From assembly GCA_964527835.1 (NCBI GenBank), contig CAZGNV010000016.1:11114-75113 (forward strand): a stretch of 64,000 nucleotides of DNA. Reading direction: 5' to 3'. The DNA comes from JAFDCJ01 sp964527835. Lineage in GTDB: Bacteria > Desulfobacterota > Desulfobacteria > Desulfobacterales > JAFDCJ01. The translations under genes were made by a program, and so were the position numbers. This document shows, in pieces, positions 26,500 to 36,245 of the stretch (within the stretch, counting starts at the first letter, position 1; the number at the start of each line of letters is the position of its first letter). The notes beneath the pieces are model-generated. The model was not told the DNA's origin, did no database searches, and saw nothing but the letters and a program-made list of their open reading frames with translations.

Positions 26500-28191
26500 T
26501 TAGCGCAAAAGCTCTGAAATGCGCAGGTAGCGATCTCGGGCAACCTGGATTTCTTTCAGCGGCTTCAGTTTGAACCGCGAATCCAGACGCTGGTTTGGCC
26601 ATCGGGGGGCCCTGGTGGCATAGGCGATTTCCTGCAAAACAATGACCCTTGAGTACTGGTGGCGCTTAAAGGCAGACATGATTTTTTGACGGTGTGAATT
26701 GGCATAGTCAATGGTTACCGCGCCATAATTCAGGGGCGTAAACTGTCCGGCATAGGAAGTGACAACCAGCAGATTTTGATCTGAATGGTTTTTCAGAAAC
26801 TTCAGGGAGGATTGATGAACGCGGGTAATCACCAGGCTATTGATAAAAGTGTGTTGGCCGGCAATGGGGTGATAAAGCAAAAAGACAACGATCGATGCCG
26901 CCAGCAGGGATCTGCTGCGAAGCCAGGAAGGACAGCAGACTTTTAGGAAAATTGGCGTCAAAGCACAGAACATGCTAAAATGGATAAACAGCCGGGCCTG
27001 AGTCGGACGGTCATAGCGACCAAAGTGATGCGAAAGCACAATAACGAGTATGACCCCCATGCAAAGCAGCACAATAGCAACAAAATATTTTTGAAACGGC
27101 GCCAGTTGGATTTTTTTTGTAAGCACCAATATCAACAGGCAGCCAATGATGAGCGCAGCCGCCAAATTCAACATGCCCGCATATGGAAGCTCAAAATTGA
27201 GGTTCATAAAATTCTGAATAAATATTTTTGCGTGCTTGAAAAATGACTGCATTGAAAACAACGGCACTCCCGGCGGGTTTTCATAGGTTCCCTGTGACAG
27301 AATGCGCTGCCAGATATACGGGAGACTGAGCAGGGGTGTGAGAAGGTAGACATAGGCCCGGACTGTAAAATGCTTCAGGCGGATGGATTTAAATGCGGCT
27401 ACTATCAGGATGGCCATAAAGATGCATGACTCATAGCGGATATTGGAAAACATCAGCAGGCTGGTCCACAGCAGCGCCAGGCGATCAGAATGCGGTGATT
27501 TCAGCAGATGGTAAAACAGCGTCAGTACCAGGGCGAAAAAAAAGGTTGAAAACAGATCGTAGCCCCCTGACGTTGCATAGAGGCTTAACACCGGATAGGA
27601 TAAAATAAGCACCATTGCGGCCACGGCCGCAGGGGGGTCGCAGGTTTTTCGAACAGCGACATAAACACCGGCTAAAAACACAAACATAACCAGAAAATTG
27701 AGGATAAACGCATTTTGATAATGGTAACCGAAGATGGAATGCAGCACGGCGGTGGCAAATGGGAAAAGCAATGGCCGGTTGGGAATGGCAGTGTCGATGA
27801 TCTGAAATTCTCCATTGAGGTAGCTGGCCATGGAGACAAGGTTGGCATCGCGGTTGTAAAACATCGCCTGGGATACCGACAGCAGGTTGGTTTCATCGCC
27901 CAGGATTTTAAAATGGACCGGGACGGTGGCAAAGATCATGCCGGTTAGCACCAACGCTAAGATGATTCCCGGCCAGTATGACTTCAGGAAGGCTTTCGGT
28001 GAAAAGTGGAGATGCCGCAAAAATATAACCAACTGGTACAGCCACAGAACGCATAGGCCAAGCATCAGGTAGTAGGAAGTGCCGACATACAGCCGGGTCA
28101 TGGTAGTTGAATTTGTCAGGCTGTAAAAAAAAAGACCACAAAAAAGAATCAGCGGCAGCACGCTGAGAATTCGCTTTTGAGTTTTCAGCAT
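26500..28191 (-). CDS. polytopic membrane protein, GT-C glycosyltransferase candidate
   Basis: 563 residues with roughly a dozen hydrophobic helices and a short soluble C-terminal part. The loop after the second long helix reads KILGDETNLLSVSQAM, an acidic region where GT39/ArnT-like enzymes carry catalytic aspartates. NRPLLFPFATAVLHSIFGYHYQNAF is also typical of such proteins. It is convergent with the VKOR-DsbA gene (24-base gap) and divergent from another membrane glycosyltransferase-like gene. A role in transferring lipid-linked sugars is inferred from pattern and context. Confidence 0.6.
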   Translation of the reverse strand: MLKTQKRILSVLPLILFCGLFFYSLTNSTTMTRLYVGTSYYLMLGLCVLWLYQLVIFLRHLHFSPKAFLKSYWPGIILALVLTGMIFATVPVHFKILGDETNLLSVSQAMFYNRDANLVSMASYLNGEFQIIDTAIPNRPLLFPFATAVLHSIFGYHYQNAFILNFLVMFVFLAGVYVAVRKTCDPPAAVAAMVLILSYPVLSLYATSGGYDLFSTFFFALVLTLFYHLLKSPHSDRLALLWTSLLMFSNIRYESCIFMAILIVAAFKSIRLKHFTVRAYVYLLTPLLSLPYIWQRILSQGTYENPPGVPLFSMQSFFKHAKIFIQNFMNLNFELPYAGMLNLAAALIIGCLLILVLTKKIQLAPFQKYFVAIVLLCMGVILVIVLSHHFGRYDRPTQARLFIHFSMFCALTPIFLKVCCPSWLRSRSLLAASIVVFLLYHPIAGQHTFINSLVITRVHQSSLKFLKNHSDQNLLVVTSYAGQFTPLNYGAVTIDYANSHRQKIMSAFKRHQYSRVIVLQEIAYATRAPRWPNQRLDSRFKLKPLKEIQVARDRYLRISELLR

Positions 28192-28273
28192 CGGGCCAGG
28201 CTCTTTTTCAGGTTTCTGGGGGCTGCAATTAACGCAGATTTATCTTTCCGGATGGTGGATAGGCGCTATCGCA

Positions 28274-28299
28274 TTATAGAAAAACACCTATTTCTATAA
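28274..28299. repeat. perfect 9-bp inverted repeat between divergent genes
   Basis: TTATAGAAA (28274-28282) and TTTCTATAA (28291-28299) are perfect inverted copies with an 8-bp spacer. It sits in the 202-base gap between two divergent membrane glycosyltransferase-like genes and is a candidate operator. No convincing promoter pair was assigned, although the minus strand has a TATAAT here. Confidence 0.5.
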
Positions 28300-28393
28300 A
28301 TTATGTCAAAATGGCGAACGGGTGTCAAGTTCAGGCTGGATAGGCAAAAACAAAATTACTGCTTATATTATGTTGACTGTCGGTTGATGACGA

Positions 28394-30130
28394 ATGAGAA
28401 ATGTTCAGTTTGATTCATACCTGAAAATTTCACAGGCATTGCTTTTGACTGGACTGGTAGCGGCCATCGGGATCCTGTGCTGGGTTCCGCCGGTCAGTCG
28501 CGACGCCCTTACCCACCATCTTGCCGTGCCCAAGCTATACTTGCAGCATGGTGGCATTTATGAAATCCCTGCCGTCGTATTTTCCTATTACCCTATGAAT
28601 CTGGATCTGCTATACATGATTCCCCTGTCCTTAGGAAATGATATCGCACCCAAATTCATCCATTTTTTTTTCGCCCTTCTTTCAGCAGGGCTCATATACA
28701 GTTATTTAAAAAAAAGGATGGGAATCCCATGGGGCCTTTGCGGGGCGCTTTTTTTTCTTTCGCTGCCGATTGTCGTCAAACTCTCCATTACGGTATACGT
28801 CGATCTGGGGCTGGTTTTTTTTTCGACGGCTTCCATTATGTGCCTGTTGAAATGGATTGAACTTCGTTTTGCGTTGAGGTGGTTGGTTTTCGCGGCGCTT
28901 TTCTGCGGCCTGGCGCTCGGCACCAAATACAACGGACTGATCGTGCTTTTTTTATTAACCATTTTCGTGCCTTTTATTTATGTCAACCGAAAAAAGCACT
29001 GCAACGGCGATGAAGAAAAAATTGGGCGCCGGGATTCAACCAGAATGCAATTGAAAGGTGTTGGGATGGCGGTGTTTTTCTGCTTTATGGCCCTGCTCGT
29101 ATTTTCGCCCTGGATGATACGCAATTACATCTGGCAGTCGAATCCCGTCTATCCACTCTATAACAGCTGGTTCCATTCGACTACTGATAGGCAAAATGCT
29201 GCGGTTTCAACGCCTCATGAAAATAAATCTTTTGAGACGCGGGAGATTGTCGCTAGAAAATCATCCGGGGGGTGGAGCACTTTTGCTGTCCGGAAGGTAT
29301 TATTCCATGAGAGCTGGTGGGAGATCATGCTGATACCCTTGCGGATTTTCTTCCAGGGCCAGGATGACAACCCCAGATACTTTGATGGCAAACTCAATCC
29401 CTTTTTGTTTTTTTTGCCACTGTTTGCCTTCTGGCCTTCAAAATTTCAACCGACCGGCATAAAGACCGAGAAAAAAATCTGGGCTGTTTTCGCTGTTTTA
29501 TTTCTTTTATACGCTTTTTCCCAGAGTGCCATCCGGATTCGATACATTGCCCCCATTATTCCGCCATTGGTCATTCTGGCCGTATATGGTTTGAAAAATA
29601 TCATGGACATGGGGGCCAGTAGACAGAACAGCGTAGCGGCATACCTGTTGCGGGGAGTGGGGATTTCAGCGGCCGTCGCAATGCTGGTCATCAACGGCGA
29701 ATATATCTATCAGCAGTTTAATTATGTCCGTCCGATTCCGTACATTACCGGCCAGATCAGCCGGGATGCCTATATTGCCCGCTACCGCACTGAATACCCG
29801 GTTATCCAGTATGCCAATCAACACCTGCGAAATGATGCGCGGATTCTTGCAGTCTTTCTGGGCAATCGGCGTTATTACAGCGATCGGGATATTGTTTTCG
29901 GCAATGCGTTGTTGCGGAAATTGATTCACGAAGCGGATTCGGCCCATCGGATTAGCCGCGAGTTGAAGAAAAAGGGCCTTAATCACATCCTGGTGAGATA
30001 TGATCTTTTTAGCCGCTGGTCTGCCTCTCAATTTCACGATAGAGAAAGACAGCGCATCAGAGACCTGTTCAGTCGCCACGCAAAGCTTGTCATTGAAAAC
30101 GGAGGGTACGGCTTATTCGAACTTAAATAG
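28394..30130 (+). CDS. polytopic membrane protein, GT39/GT83-like glycosyltransferase candidate
   Basis: 578 residues, with many membrane helices. The first periplasmic loop, VSRDALTHHLAVPKLYLQHG, followed by FSYYPMNLDLLYMIPL, is a recognisable pattern in bacterial GT-C proteins, where an Asp in the loop is catalytic. The final ~120 residues form a soluble domain. It is convergent with the third TMTC-like gene; the 118-base gap shows no gene. Sugar and acceptor unknown. Confidence 0.65.
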   Translation: MRNVQFDSYLKISQALLLTGLVAAIGILCWVPPVSRDALTHHLAVPKLYLQHGGIYEIPAVVFSYYPMNLDLLYMIPLSLGNDIAPKFIHFFFALLSAGLIYSYLKKRMGIPWGLCGALFFLSLPIVVKLSITVYVDLGLVFFSTASIMCLLKWIELRFALRWLVFAALFCGLALGTKYNGLIVLFLLTIFVPFIYVNRKKHCNGDEEKIGRRDSTRMQLKGVGMAVFFCFMALLVFSPWMIRNYIWQSNPVYPLYNSWFHSTTDRQNAAVSTPHENKSFETREIVARKSSGGWSTFAVRKVLFHESWWEIMLIPLRIFFQGQDDNPRYFDGKLNPFLFFLPLFAFWPSKFQPTGIKTEKKIWAVFAVLFLLYAFSQSAIRIRYIAPIIPPLVILAVYGLKNIMDMGASRQNSVAAYLLRGVGISAAVAMLVINGEYIYQQFNYVRPIPYITGQISRDAYIARYRTEYPVIQYANQHLRNDARILAVFLGNRRYYSDRDIVFGNALLRKLIHEADSAHRISRELKKKGLNHILVRYDLFSRWSASQFHDRERQRIRDLFSRHAKLVIENGGYGLFELK

Positions 30131-30248
30131 ATTCCCTTATATTCTTACGGAAACATTATTTTGTTTTTTCCTGGTGTTGGGGGCATTGTTGGCAGCGTTC
30201 GGATGTGGGATGGCGCCTTAAACACTCACAACACGGGACATCGAGTTG

Positions 30249-32087
30249 TTAAGGCCGAACGATGATTTCCCAGTTTTGATACCCGTTGATAATCGCTTGG
30301 CGCGATTTTTCAGGGGAGGGATCAATTTTATAGGTCATGAGCGCCTTGTCATATTGACCGGTTTTAGCATACGCCATCGCCAGCTTTCTGATGGCAGGCA
30401 AACATCGCGGATTGCCAGCCAGCAAGATTTGGAGGTTCTCGATGACCGTGTCAGGCTTTTTGCCATCCATGGATTCACTTTTATCACAGTTCAGCTTCTC
30501 CGCTGCGGGACCGCGTTCCGGCTGAATGGAGAACGAAGATAGCAGTCGGATGACCTCTGACAGATGGGCCACTGCCTGCTTTGGGCGATTGCAGGCTGCC
30601 ATGGCGATGCCGAGGTTAAAATGAGCTTCTATCTTGTCCGGTTTGATTTCCAACGCTCTTGAAAAACAGGTGATCGCCGCCTCAAATTGTCCCTGGAGTG
30701 CAAAAGCGCGGCCTAGATTATTCTGCAGGGTGGCCTTATCGGGCCTGATCTGCACGGCCCGGGAAAAATGAAAGAGGGCCTCATCCATTTTTCCTCGGCC
30801 AGCGTAAACATGGCCGAGTCCATAATGAGCGAAAAAGTTGTTTTCTGTCACCTGCAGGGCATGTTCGAGCAAACGCTCGCTGTTGGTCCAATATTTCAAC
30901 TGCATCCTCGTAACCGAGAAAAGGGCTGCAATGCCCAGGATGGCGCCAAAGCCCATGATAATTCTTTTGAAGGGAACCTGTGATAAGATTTCCGGAATTC
31001 CCCAGGCGATAATGATGAACAGCCCGATCAAAGGGATGTAGGTGTAGCGATCCGCCATGGTGAAGTCGCCGATTTTTATTAAACCGATCACCGGAGCCAG
31101 GGTGCCCAGATACCACAACCAGCCGGTGATGAAAAAAGGATAGCGTTTGGCCTTCAAAATGGCGGCAATAGAGATTGATGCCAGTATCAGCAAGGCCGCC
31201 ATGGGTTTCCATAATGTCAATTTATCGGGAAACGGGTAGAAGACCGCCAGGTCTTGCGGCCACAGCATTTTTTGGATGTAACCCAGGTAAGACCAGAGCG
31301 CATTTGCAAGGCGGGCGGGAACCGGAAATTCATCCACTGTTGCCACGGCTCCGCTCCTGTATTGGACCGCATACGCCATGGCCGCCGCCGCCGCCGCCAT
31401 GGCGAACAGGGGTAGTTTTTCCACTACCAAGTGCAAAGCCGAATTATAGGCGGATTTGCCGGTTGCCTTGGAAGTTAAACGACCAAGGGGCCAGTAATCC
31501 ATCAACAGTAGAACAAAGGGCAAGGTCACCAGCATGGGTTTGGCCATCAGACCGATTACGAAAGTCAGGCATACCGCCAGGTAGCGGCGCCATTCCGGTC
31601 GTCGCACGTAGCCGGTGTAAATCCACAGCGTCAACAACCCGAAAAACGTGCTTAAAACATCTTTGCGCTCCGCAATCCAGGCCACTGATTCTACATGCAA
31701 CGGATGCAGTGCGAACAGAGCCGCCCCAAAGCCGCTTTGCCAGACGGCACCGGTTGCTTTGCGAAACAGGAGAAATACCAGCAGCGTATTGAGCACATGC
31801 AAAAGCAGGTTGGTAAATAGATACCCCCGGGGAGTTACCCCGAAGAACTGGGTGTCCAACATGTAAGACAGCCAGGTTGCCGGGTGCCAGAATTCGGCCC
31901 TGGTGGTGGTAAAGGCCCAGCGGATATTTTCCAGAGTGAGGCCGGACTGAACCTTTGTATTGTCAGTCACATAAGCAGGATCGTCGATGATCAGAAAGTG
32001 ATGTCCGCCAAGCCCTTGGTAAGCCAGCAGGGTGATCAGGACCAAAAGCAGGCAGATGGGCAGATTTGTTTTACGAACAGATGCCAT
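30249..32087 (-). CDS. TMTC-like membrane protein with TPR repeats, paralog 3
   Basis: 612 residues. The N-terminal hydrophobic domain starts with the loop HHFLIIDDPAYVTDN (Asp35-Asp36), then LHPLHVESVAWIAERKDVLS and MADRYTYIPLIGLF, the hallmark motifs of this family. The C-terminal region has several TPRs (HYGLGHVYAGRGKMDEAL and following). It is closer to paralog 4 at 58.3 kb than to the tandem pair near pilA, as judged by the shared WIAERKDVL-type and DYWPLGR motifs. A (GCC)6 run at 31381-31398 encodes part of an alanine-rich helix. A periplasmic O-glycosyltransferase role is inferred. Confidence 0.75.
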   Translation of the reverse strand: MASVRKTNLPICLLLVLITLLAYQGLGGHHFLIIDDPAYVTDNTKVQSGLTLENIRWAFTTTRAEFWHPATWLSYMLDTQFFGVTPRGYLFTNLLLHVLNTLLVFLLFRKATGAVWQSGFGAALFALHPLHVESVAWIAERKDVLSTFFGLLTLWIYTGYVRRPEWRRYLAVCLTFVIGLMAKPMLVTLPFVLLLMDYWPLGRLTSKATGKSAYNSALHLVVEKLPLFAMAAAAAAMAYAVQYRSGAVATVDEFPVPARLANALWSYLGYIQKMLWPQDLAVFYPFPDKLTLWKPMAALLILASISIAAILKAKRYPFFITGWLWYLGTLAPVIGLIKIGDFTMADRYTYIPLIGLFIIIAWGIPEILSQVPFKRIIMGFGAILGIAALFSVTRMQLKYWTNSERLLEHALQVTENNFFAHYGLGHVYAGRGKMDEALFHFSRAVQIRPDKATLQNNLGRAFALQGQFEAAITCFSRALEIKPDKIEAHFNLGIAMAACNRPKQAVAHLSEVIRLLSSFSIQPERGPAAEKLNCDKSESMDGKKPDTVIENLQILLAGNPRCLPAIRKLAMAYAKTGQYDKALMTYKIDPSPEKSRQAIINGYQNWEIIVRP

Positions 32088-32184
32088 TGACTCGGAGTAT
32101 ACGATAAGCAGTATGTTTTATTGCCTTTAGTACTAGACTACCATAAAATAAAAAAAAGTGTTGAATTAATATGTACGTATTCAC

Positions 32185-32214
32185 TTGACATGAAAGTGAT
32201 TTATTTCTTATAAT
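32185..32214 (+). promoter_or_regulatory. sigma-70 promoter for the GT2/galE glycan cluster
   Basis: Consensus TTGACA (32185-32190) and TATAAT (32209-32214) with an 18-base spacer, in the 243-base divergent gap. The transcript would start near 32221 with a leader of about 110 nt before the glycosyltransferase ATG at 32331. Confidence 0.75.
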
Positions 32215-32330
32215 TTCAAAGAGTAATAAAAAATGGACCAATTTTTTCCATGAATTGGCAATCCAAACCTTAATGTCGAGATAAAACTACCACACCGGGT
32301 ATCCGGCAAGTTTAAAGGCAAATCCCATCT

Positions 32331-33245
32331 ATGAACAATGCGAAGGTTTCCGTCATTCTGCCGGCCTATAACGAGGCCGATATCATTGGAGATGTTGTTT
32401 CCAATATTCGGAGTCTGTACCCTGATTTTGAGATCATCGTGATTAACGATGGATCCACCGATGATACAGCCGCCAGGGCCCAAGCAGCGGGAGCCATCGT
32501 ATACAGCCATCCGTACAACATCGGCAACGGAGCAGCCATAAAAAGCGGCATCCGTGTGGCGACCGGAGATATCCTGGTTTTCATGGACAGCGATGGCCAG
32601 CACAATCCTGCAGATCTTGCTGAATTGCTCCAATATATCCCCGAATATGACATGGTCGTCGGGGCCCGTTCAATGGGAGAGCAGGCATCCTTTGGCAGGG
32701 CCCTTGGCAACAAAATTTATAACTGGTTTGCCTCTTATGTTGCAAAGTTTGCAATTAAAGATCTTACCTCCGGATTTCGCGCGGTTAAAGCCAAGGTGGT
32801 CCGAAATTTTTTGTATTTATTGCCCAACACGTACTCCTATCCGACCACCCTGACCCTAGGCGTTCTGAGAACCGGCCTGAGCCTGAAATATGTTCCCATT
32901 AAAATCCAACAACGGAAGACAGGCAAAAGCAACATTAAAATACTGGGCGACGGGGTGCGTTTTTTCATGATTATTACCCGTATCTGCACCCTCTATTCAC
33001 CCATGCGGGTGTTTTTGCCGGTCAGTTTCGGGCTGTTTCTGCTTGGATTGCTTAATTATGCCTATACGTATATGACCCAAGGTCGCTTCACCAACATGAG
33101 TGTTTTTCTGTTTGTTACAGCGATTATCGTTTTCATGATGAGCCTGATTTCCGAACAAATCTGTCAGATGCGCTTTGAAAGAAGAGGAGCTGATCGAACG
33201 ATTATAAAATCAGAATCTGCAAAATCCGATTCTCCAAGAGGGTAG
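32331..33245 (+). CDS. glycosyltransferase family 2, DPM/polyprenyl-phosphate type
   Basis: 304 residues. The GT-A domain starts KVSVILPAYNEADIIGDVV, has the nucleotide-binding VINDGSTDDT and the metal-binding FMDSDGQHNP. It ends in two hydrophobic helices (about residues 220-280). This layout is that of dolichol/polyprenyl-phosphate sugar synthases, which load a sugar onto the lipid carrier at the cytoplasmic face. Such a product is the donor required by GT-C enzymes like the TMTC-like proteins here, so it may supply them. First gene of a five-gene plus-strand cluster. Confidence 0.88.
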   Translation: MNNAKVSVILPAYNEADIIGDVVSNIRSLYPDFEIIVINDGSTDDTAARAQAAGAIVYSHPYNIGNGAAIKSGIRVATGDILVFMDSDGQHNPADLAELLQYIPEYDMVVGARSMGEQASFGRALGNKIYNWFASYVAKFAIKDLTSGFRAVKAKVVRNFLYLLPNTYSYPTTLTLGVLRTGLSLKYVPIKIQQRKTGKSNIKILGDGVRFFMIITRICTLYSPMRVFLPVSFGLFLLGLLNYAYTYMTQGRFTNMSVFLFVTAIIVFMMSLISEQICQMRFERRGADRTIIKSESAKSDSPRG

Positions 33246-33311
33246 AAACGGTTCCAAAGCCTCGGAACACTATCTGAGCCCCTGCTGAAAAAATTGAACT
33301 TTTGGACTGCA

Positions 33312-34061
33312 ATGTTTAAGGATAAAAAAGTTGTTGTTGTGATGCCGGCTTATAACGCCGCCCGGACTTTGGGTAAAACATATGATGAGGTCGTTGCCCA
33401 GGACTATGTGGATCAGGTAATTGTGGTAGATGACAAGAGCCAGGATGCCACGGCATCGATTGCCAGCAAACTGCCCAATACGCTGGTGTATATCCATGAA
33501 AAGAACATGGGTTACGGAGCCAATCAAAAAACATGTTACCGGCTGGCCCTTGATGCCGGTGGGGATATCATCATCATGGTGCACCCCGATTATCAGTATA
33601 CCCCGAAATTGATCCCGGCCATGGTCTCGATGATCGGAAACGGTCTGTATGAATGCGTGCTGGGTTCCAGAATTCTCGGGGGCTATGCTTTAAAAGGCGG
33701 GATGCCCATCTGGAAATACGTGGCCAACCGGTTTCTCACCTTAACTGAAAATGTTTTACTAGGGGCTAAATTGTCCGAATATCATACCGGTTATCGTGCT
33801 TTCTCGCGCAAACTTATGGAACGTCTGCCGCTTGACAAAAATTCAAACGACTTTGTTTTTGACAACCAGATGCTGGCCCAAATCATATGGTTCGGCTATA
33901 CGGTTGCTGAGGTGAGCTGCCCGACCAAATATTTTGCTGAAGCCTCTTCGCTTAACCTTGCGCGCAGTATAAAGTATGGATTAGGGTGCCTGGGCACGTC
34001 GTTTAAATTTTTTGCAGCAAAGAAAAGTCTCATTTCATCCACGCAATTTCCGAAATATTAA
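33312..34061 (+). CDS. glycosyltransferase family 2
   Basis: 249 residues from the ATG at 33312; a TTG at 33294 would add six residues. Motifs are VVVVMPAYNAARTLGKT, VVDDKSQDAT and the acidic MVHPDYQYTP, with a later GYRAFSRKLM segment typical of the dolichol-phosphate-mannose-synthase-like branch. Unlike the preceding enzyme it has no C-terminal membrane helices, so it is probably peripheral. Second gene of the cluster, 12 bases before galE. Confidence 0.88.
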   Translation: MFKDKKVVVVMPAYNAARTLGKTYDEVVAQDYVDQVIVVDDKSQDATASIASKLPNTLVYIHEKNMGYGANQKTCYRLALDAGGDIIIMVHPDYQYTPKLIPAMVSMIGNGLYECVLGSRILGGYALKGGMPIWKYVANRFLTLTENVLLGAKLSEYHTGYRAFSRKLMERLPLDKNSNDFVFDNQMLAQIIWFGYTVAEVSCPTKYFAEASSLNLARSIKYGLGCLGTSFKFFAAKKSLISSTQFPKY

Positions 34062-34072
34062 CCTGCCAAAAT

Positions 34073-35086
34073 ATGAATACCACGAACAAATCTGCAAAAT
34101 GTGTCTTAGTCACCGGGGGTGCCGGATACATCGGATCCCATGCCTGCAAAGCGCTTGAAGCAGCCGGTTATAGTCCGGTAACCTACGACAACTTCCGTTA
34201 CGGACACCGGCAGGCCGTCAGGTGGGGGCCTCTGGAAGAGGGCGATATCGGCGATCGCGAGCGCCTGGAAACGGTAATCCGCAAATACGATCCTGCAGCC
34301 GTGATGCATTTCGCGGCCTATGCTTATGTAGGCGAATCTGTCGAAAATCCGGCAAAATATTACCGCAACAACGTGGCTGGCAGCCTGACCCTGCTGGAGT
34401 CCATGAAAAACTGCGGGGTGGATAAAATCATTTTTTCCAGCACCTGTGCGACTTACGGTATGCCCGAGCAGATACCAATCGTAGAGGATCATCCCCAAAA
34501 TCCGATTAATCCATACGGTCGCAGCAAACTGATGATCGAATGGATGCTGCAGGATTTTGCGAAAGCTTATGGCATAAACTTTGTGTCCCTGCGGTATTTC
34601 AATGCCGCCGGGGCGGACCCTGATGGCGAAATCGGAGAAGCGCACGATCCGGAAACCCATCTGATTCCCCTGGTTCTGGATGTCGCCCTTGGAAAACGAG
34701 CGCACCTTGATGTTTTTGGAACCGATTACGACACCGCAGATGGCACCTGCATCCGCGACTATATTCATGTTACAGATCTTGCCAATGCGCACGTGATGGC
34801 CCTGGAATACCTTTTTCATGATAAACAAAGCACTGCCTTCAACCTTGGAAACGGCCATGGATTTTCGGTTCGCGAGGTCATCGAGACCGCCGGGAAAGTC
34901 ACCGGCCGGGCGATCACCTGCCGTGAAGCCGACCGCAGAGCAGGAGACCCCCCGGTTCTAATTGGAAGCTCAGAGAAGATAAAGCGAATACTGGGCTGGC
35001 AGCCGTTATTTAAGAGGCTTCAGGATATCATCACAACCGCCTGGCAATGGCATCAAAAAATTATCGATCCGGGCCAACAGCGCTGA
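34073..35086 (+). CDS. galE: UDP-glucose 4-epimerase
   Basis: 337 residues of the extended SDR family. The NAD-binding GGAGYIGSHACKALE is at residues ~14-28 and the catalytic YGRSKLMIEW (Tyr-x3-Lys) around residue 150. LRYFNAAGADPDGEIGE and DGTCIRDYIHVTDLA match GalE closely. It interconverts UDP-glucose and UDP-galactose (or the N-acetyl forms) for glycan synthesis. The stop codon overlaps the start of the next glycosyltransferase by one base (TGATG). Confidence 0.93.
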   Translation: MNTTNKSAKCVLVTGGAGYIGSHACKALEAAGYSPVTYDNFRYGHRQAVRWGPLEEGDIGDRERLETVIRKYDPAAVMHFAAYAYVGESVENPAKYYRNNVAGSLTLLESMKNCGVDKIIFSSTCATYGMPEQIPIVEDHPQNPINPYGRSKLMIEWMLQDFAKAYGINFVSLRYFNAAGADPDGEIGEAHDPETHLIPLVLDVALGKRAHLDVFGTDYDTADGTCIRDYIHVTDLANAHVMALEYLFHDKQSTAFNLGNGHGFSVREVIETAGKVTGRAITCREADRRAGDPPVLIGSSEKIKRILGWQPLFKRLQDIITTAWQWHQKIIDPGQQR

Positions 35087-36144
35087 TGAAGCAAAAGATT
35101 CTGTTTATTTCACGAAATTATCCTCCCAAGATCGGGGGGCTCGAAACTTATAGCTATAACCTTATCAAAGAATTTGAGCAGCATCATATCGTTCATAAGA
35201 TTGTCCTTTCCAGGTCCAATATTCACCTGCTGTGGTTTTTACCATTTTGCCTGCTCGCCGGCGCTGCAACGGCCCGGAGGCATTCCATCGGGCATATTCA
35301 TCTTTGTGACGGACTGCTGTCTCCGATTGGTGTTATGCTCAAGTCCCTCACGGGGGCACGCATCTCGGCCAGTATCCACGGACTTGACATTACCTACCGC
35401 AATGGCTTTTATCAGCTGCTGATGCCTCGCTGCGCCGCCCGCCTTGACAGGATTATCTGTGTAAGCCACGCCACCTGCAGCGAGTGCCGACGCCGGGGGG
35501 TGCCGGATCACAAAATCGTTGTCATTCCCAATGGCATCAGACCTGATGCACTCTACCTGAACCAGTCCAGAGAGCTCCTGCTACGGCGCCTGGAGCCGAT
35601 TATCGGAAGTCCAATGCGGGAAAAAAAAATACTTTTGACCATCGGGCGCCTGGTTAAACGCAAAGGGGTAACCTGGTTTATGGATGCTGTCATGACGCAG
35701 CTGGGTCCGGACTATATTTACATAATTGCCGGCGAAGGACCTGAGCTTGAACCCATCCGGCAGCGGATAAGGCGGCATCAATGGAAGCAGCGGGTTTTTG
35801 CGCTTGGGCGGGTATCCGATGAAACCCGCAAAATTCTTTACAATGCCGCCGATATTTTTGTGATGCCCAACGTTACCGTGGACGGCGACGTGGAAGGCTT
35901 CGGCATCGTCATCGTTGAAGCCGGAAGCTGCGGGCTGCCGGTTGTCGCCAGCAATCTGCAGGGAATCAGGGACGCCGTTGTCGAAAACAAAAGTGGATAC
36001 CTGGTCGAAGAAGGAGATGCCGGCGGATTTTGTGATCGAATTGTTCACATGGATTTAAAACGGCGGGACATCCGCGCCCAGATCAACAAGCAGTTTGACT
36101 GGGCACAAATTTATCATGTTTACCGAAAAGCAATATTCCATTAA
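35086..36144 (+). CDS. glycosyltransferase family 4 (GT-B)
   Basis: 352 residues from the ATG at 35086, coupled to the galE stop. The N-terminal acceptor domain starts ILFISRNYPPKIGGLETY. The donor domain carries LTIGRLVKRKGV and the family-typical EGFGIVIVEAGSCGLPVVAS, in which the glutamate contacts the nucleotide sugar. It is a retaining GT-B enzyme adding a sugar to a lipid-linked or protein-linked glycan in the cytoplasm. Confidence 0.9.
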   Translation: MKQKILFISRNYPPKIGGLETYSYNLIKEFEQHHIVHKIVLSRSNIHLLWFLPFCLLAGAATARRHSIGHIHLCDGLLSPIGVMLKSLTGARISASIHGLDITYRNGFYQLLMPRCAARLDRIICVSHATCSECRRRGVPDHKIVVIPNGIRPDALYLNQSRELLLRRLEPIIGSPMREKKILLTIGRLVKRKGVTWFMDAVMTQLGPDYIYIIAGEGPELEPIRQRIRRHQWKQRVFALGRVSDETRKILYNAADIFVMPNVTVDGDVEGFGIVIVEAGSCGLPVVASNLQGIRDAVVENKSGYLVEEGDAGGFCDRIVHMDLKRRDIRAQINKQFDWAQIYHVYRKAIFH

Positions 36145-36245
36145 GGCAAAAACAGCCGGCAGTATCGCCGGTCGCGGCTTGCGTCGCCGGCCAAGACCGG
36201 CTTTCGGCATCCCGAATTTGAAAACATGTATTCAGCAGCGGGAAA

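Noticed and set aside
31381..31398. (GCC)6 trinucleotide run as a possible contingency locus
   Set aside because: Length changes would stay in frame and only alter an alanine-rich helix, so phase switching is unlikely.
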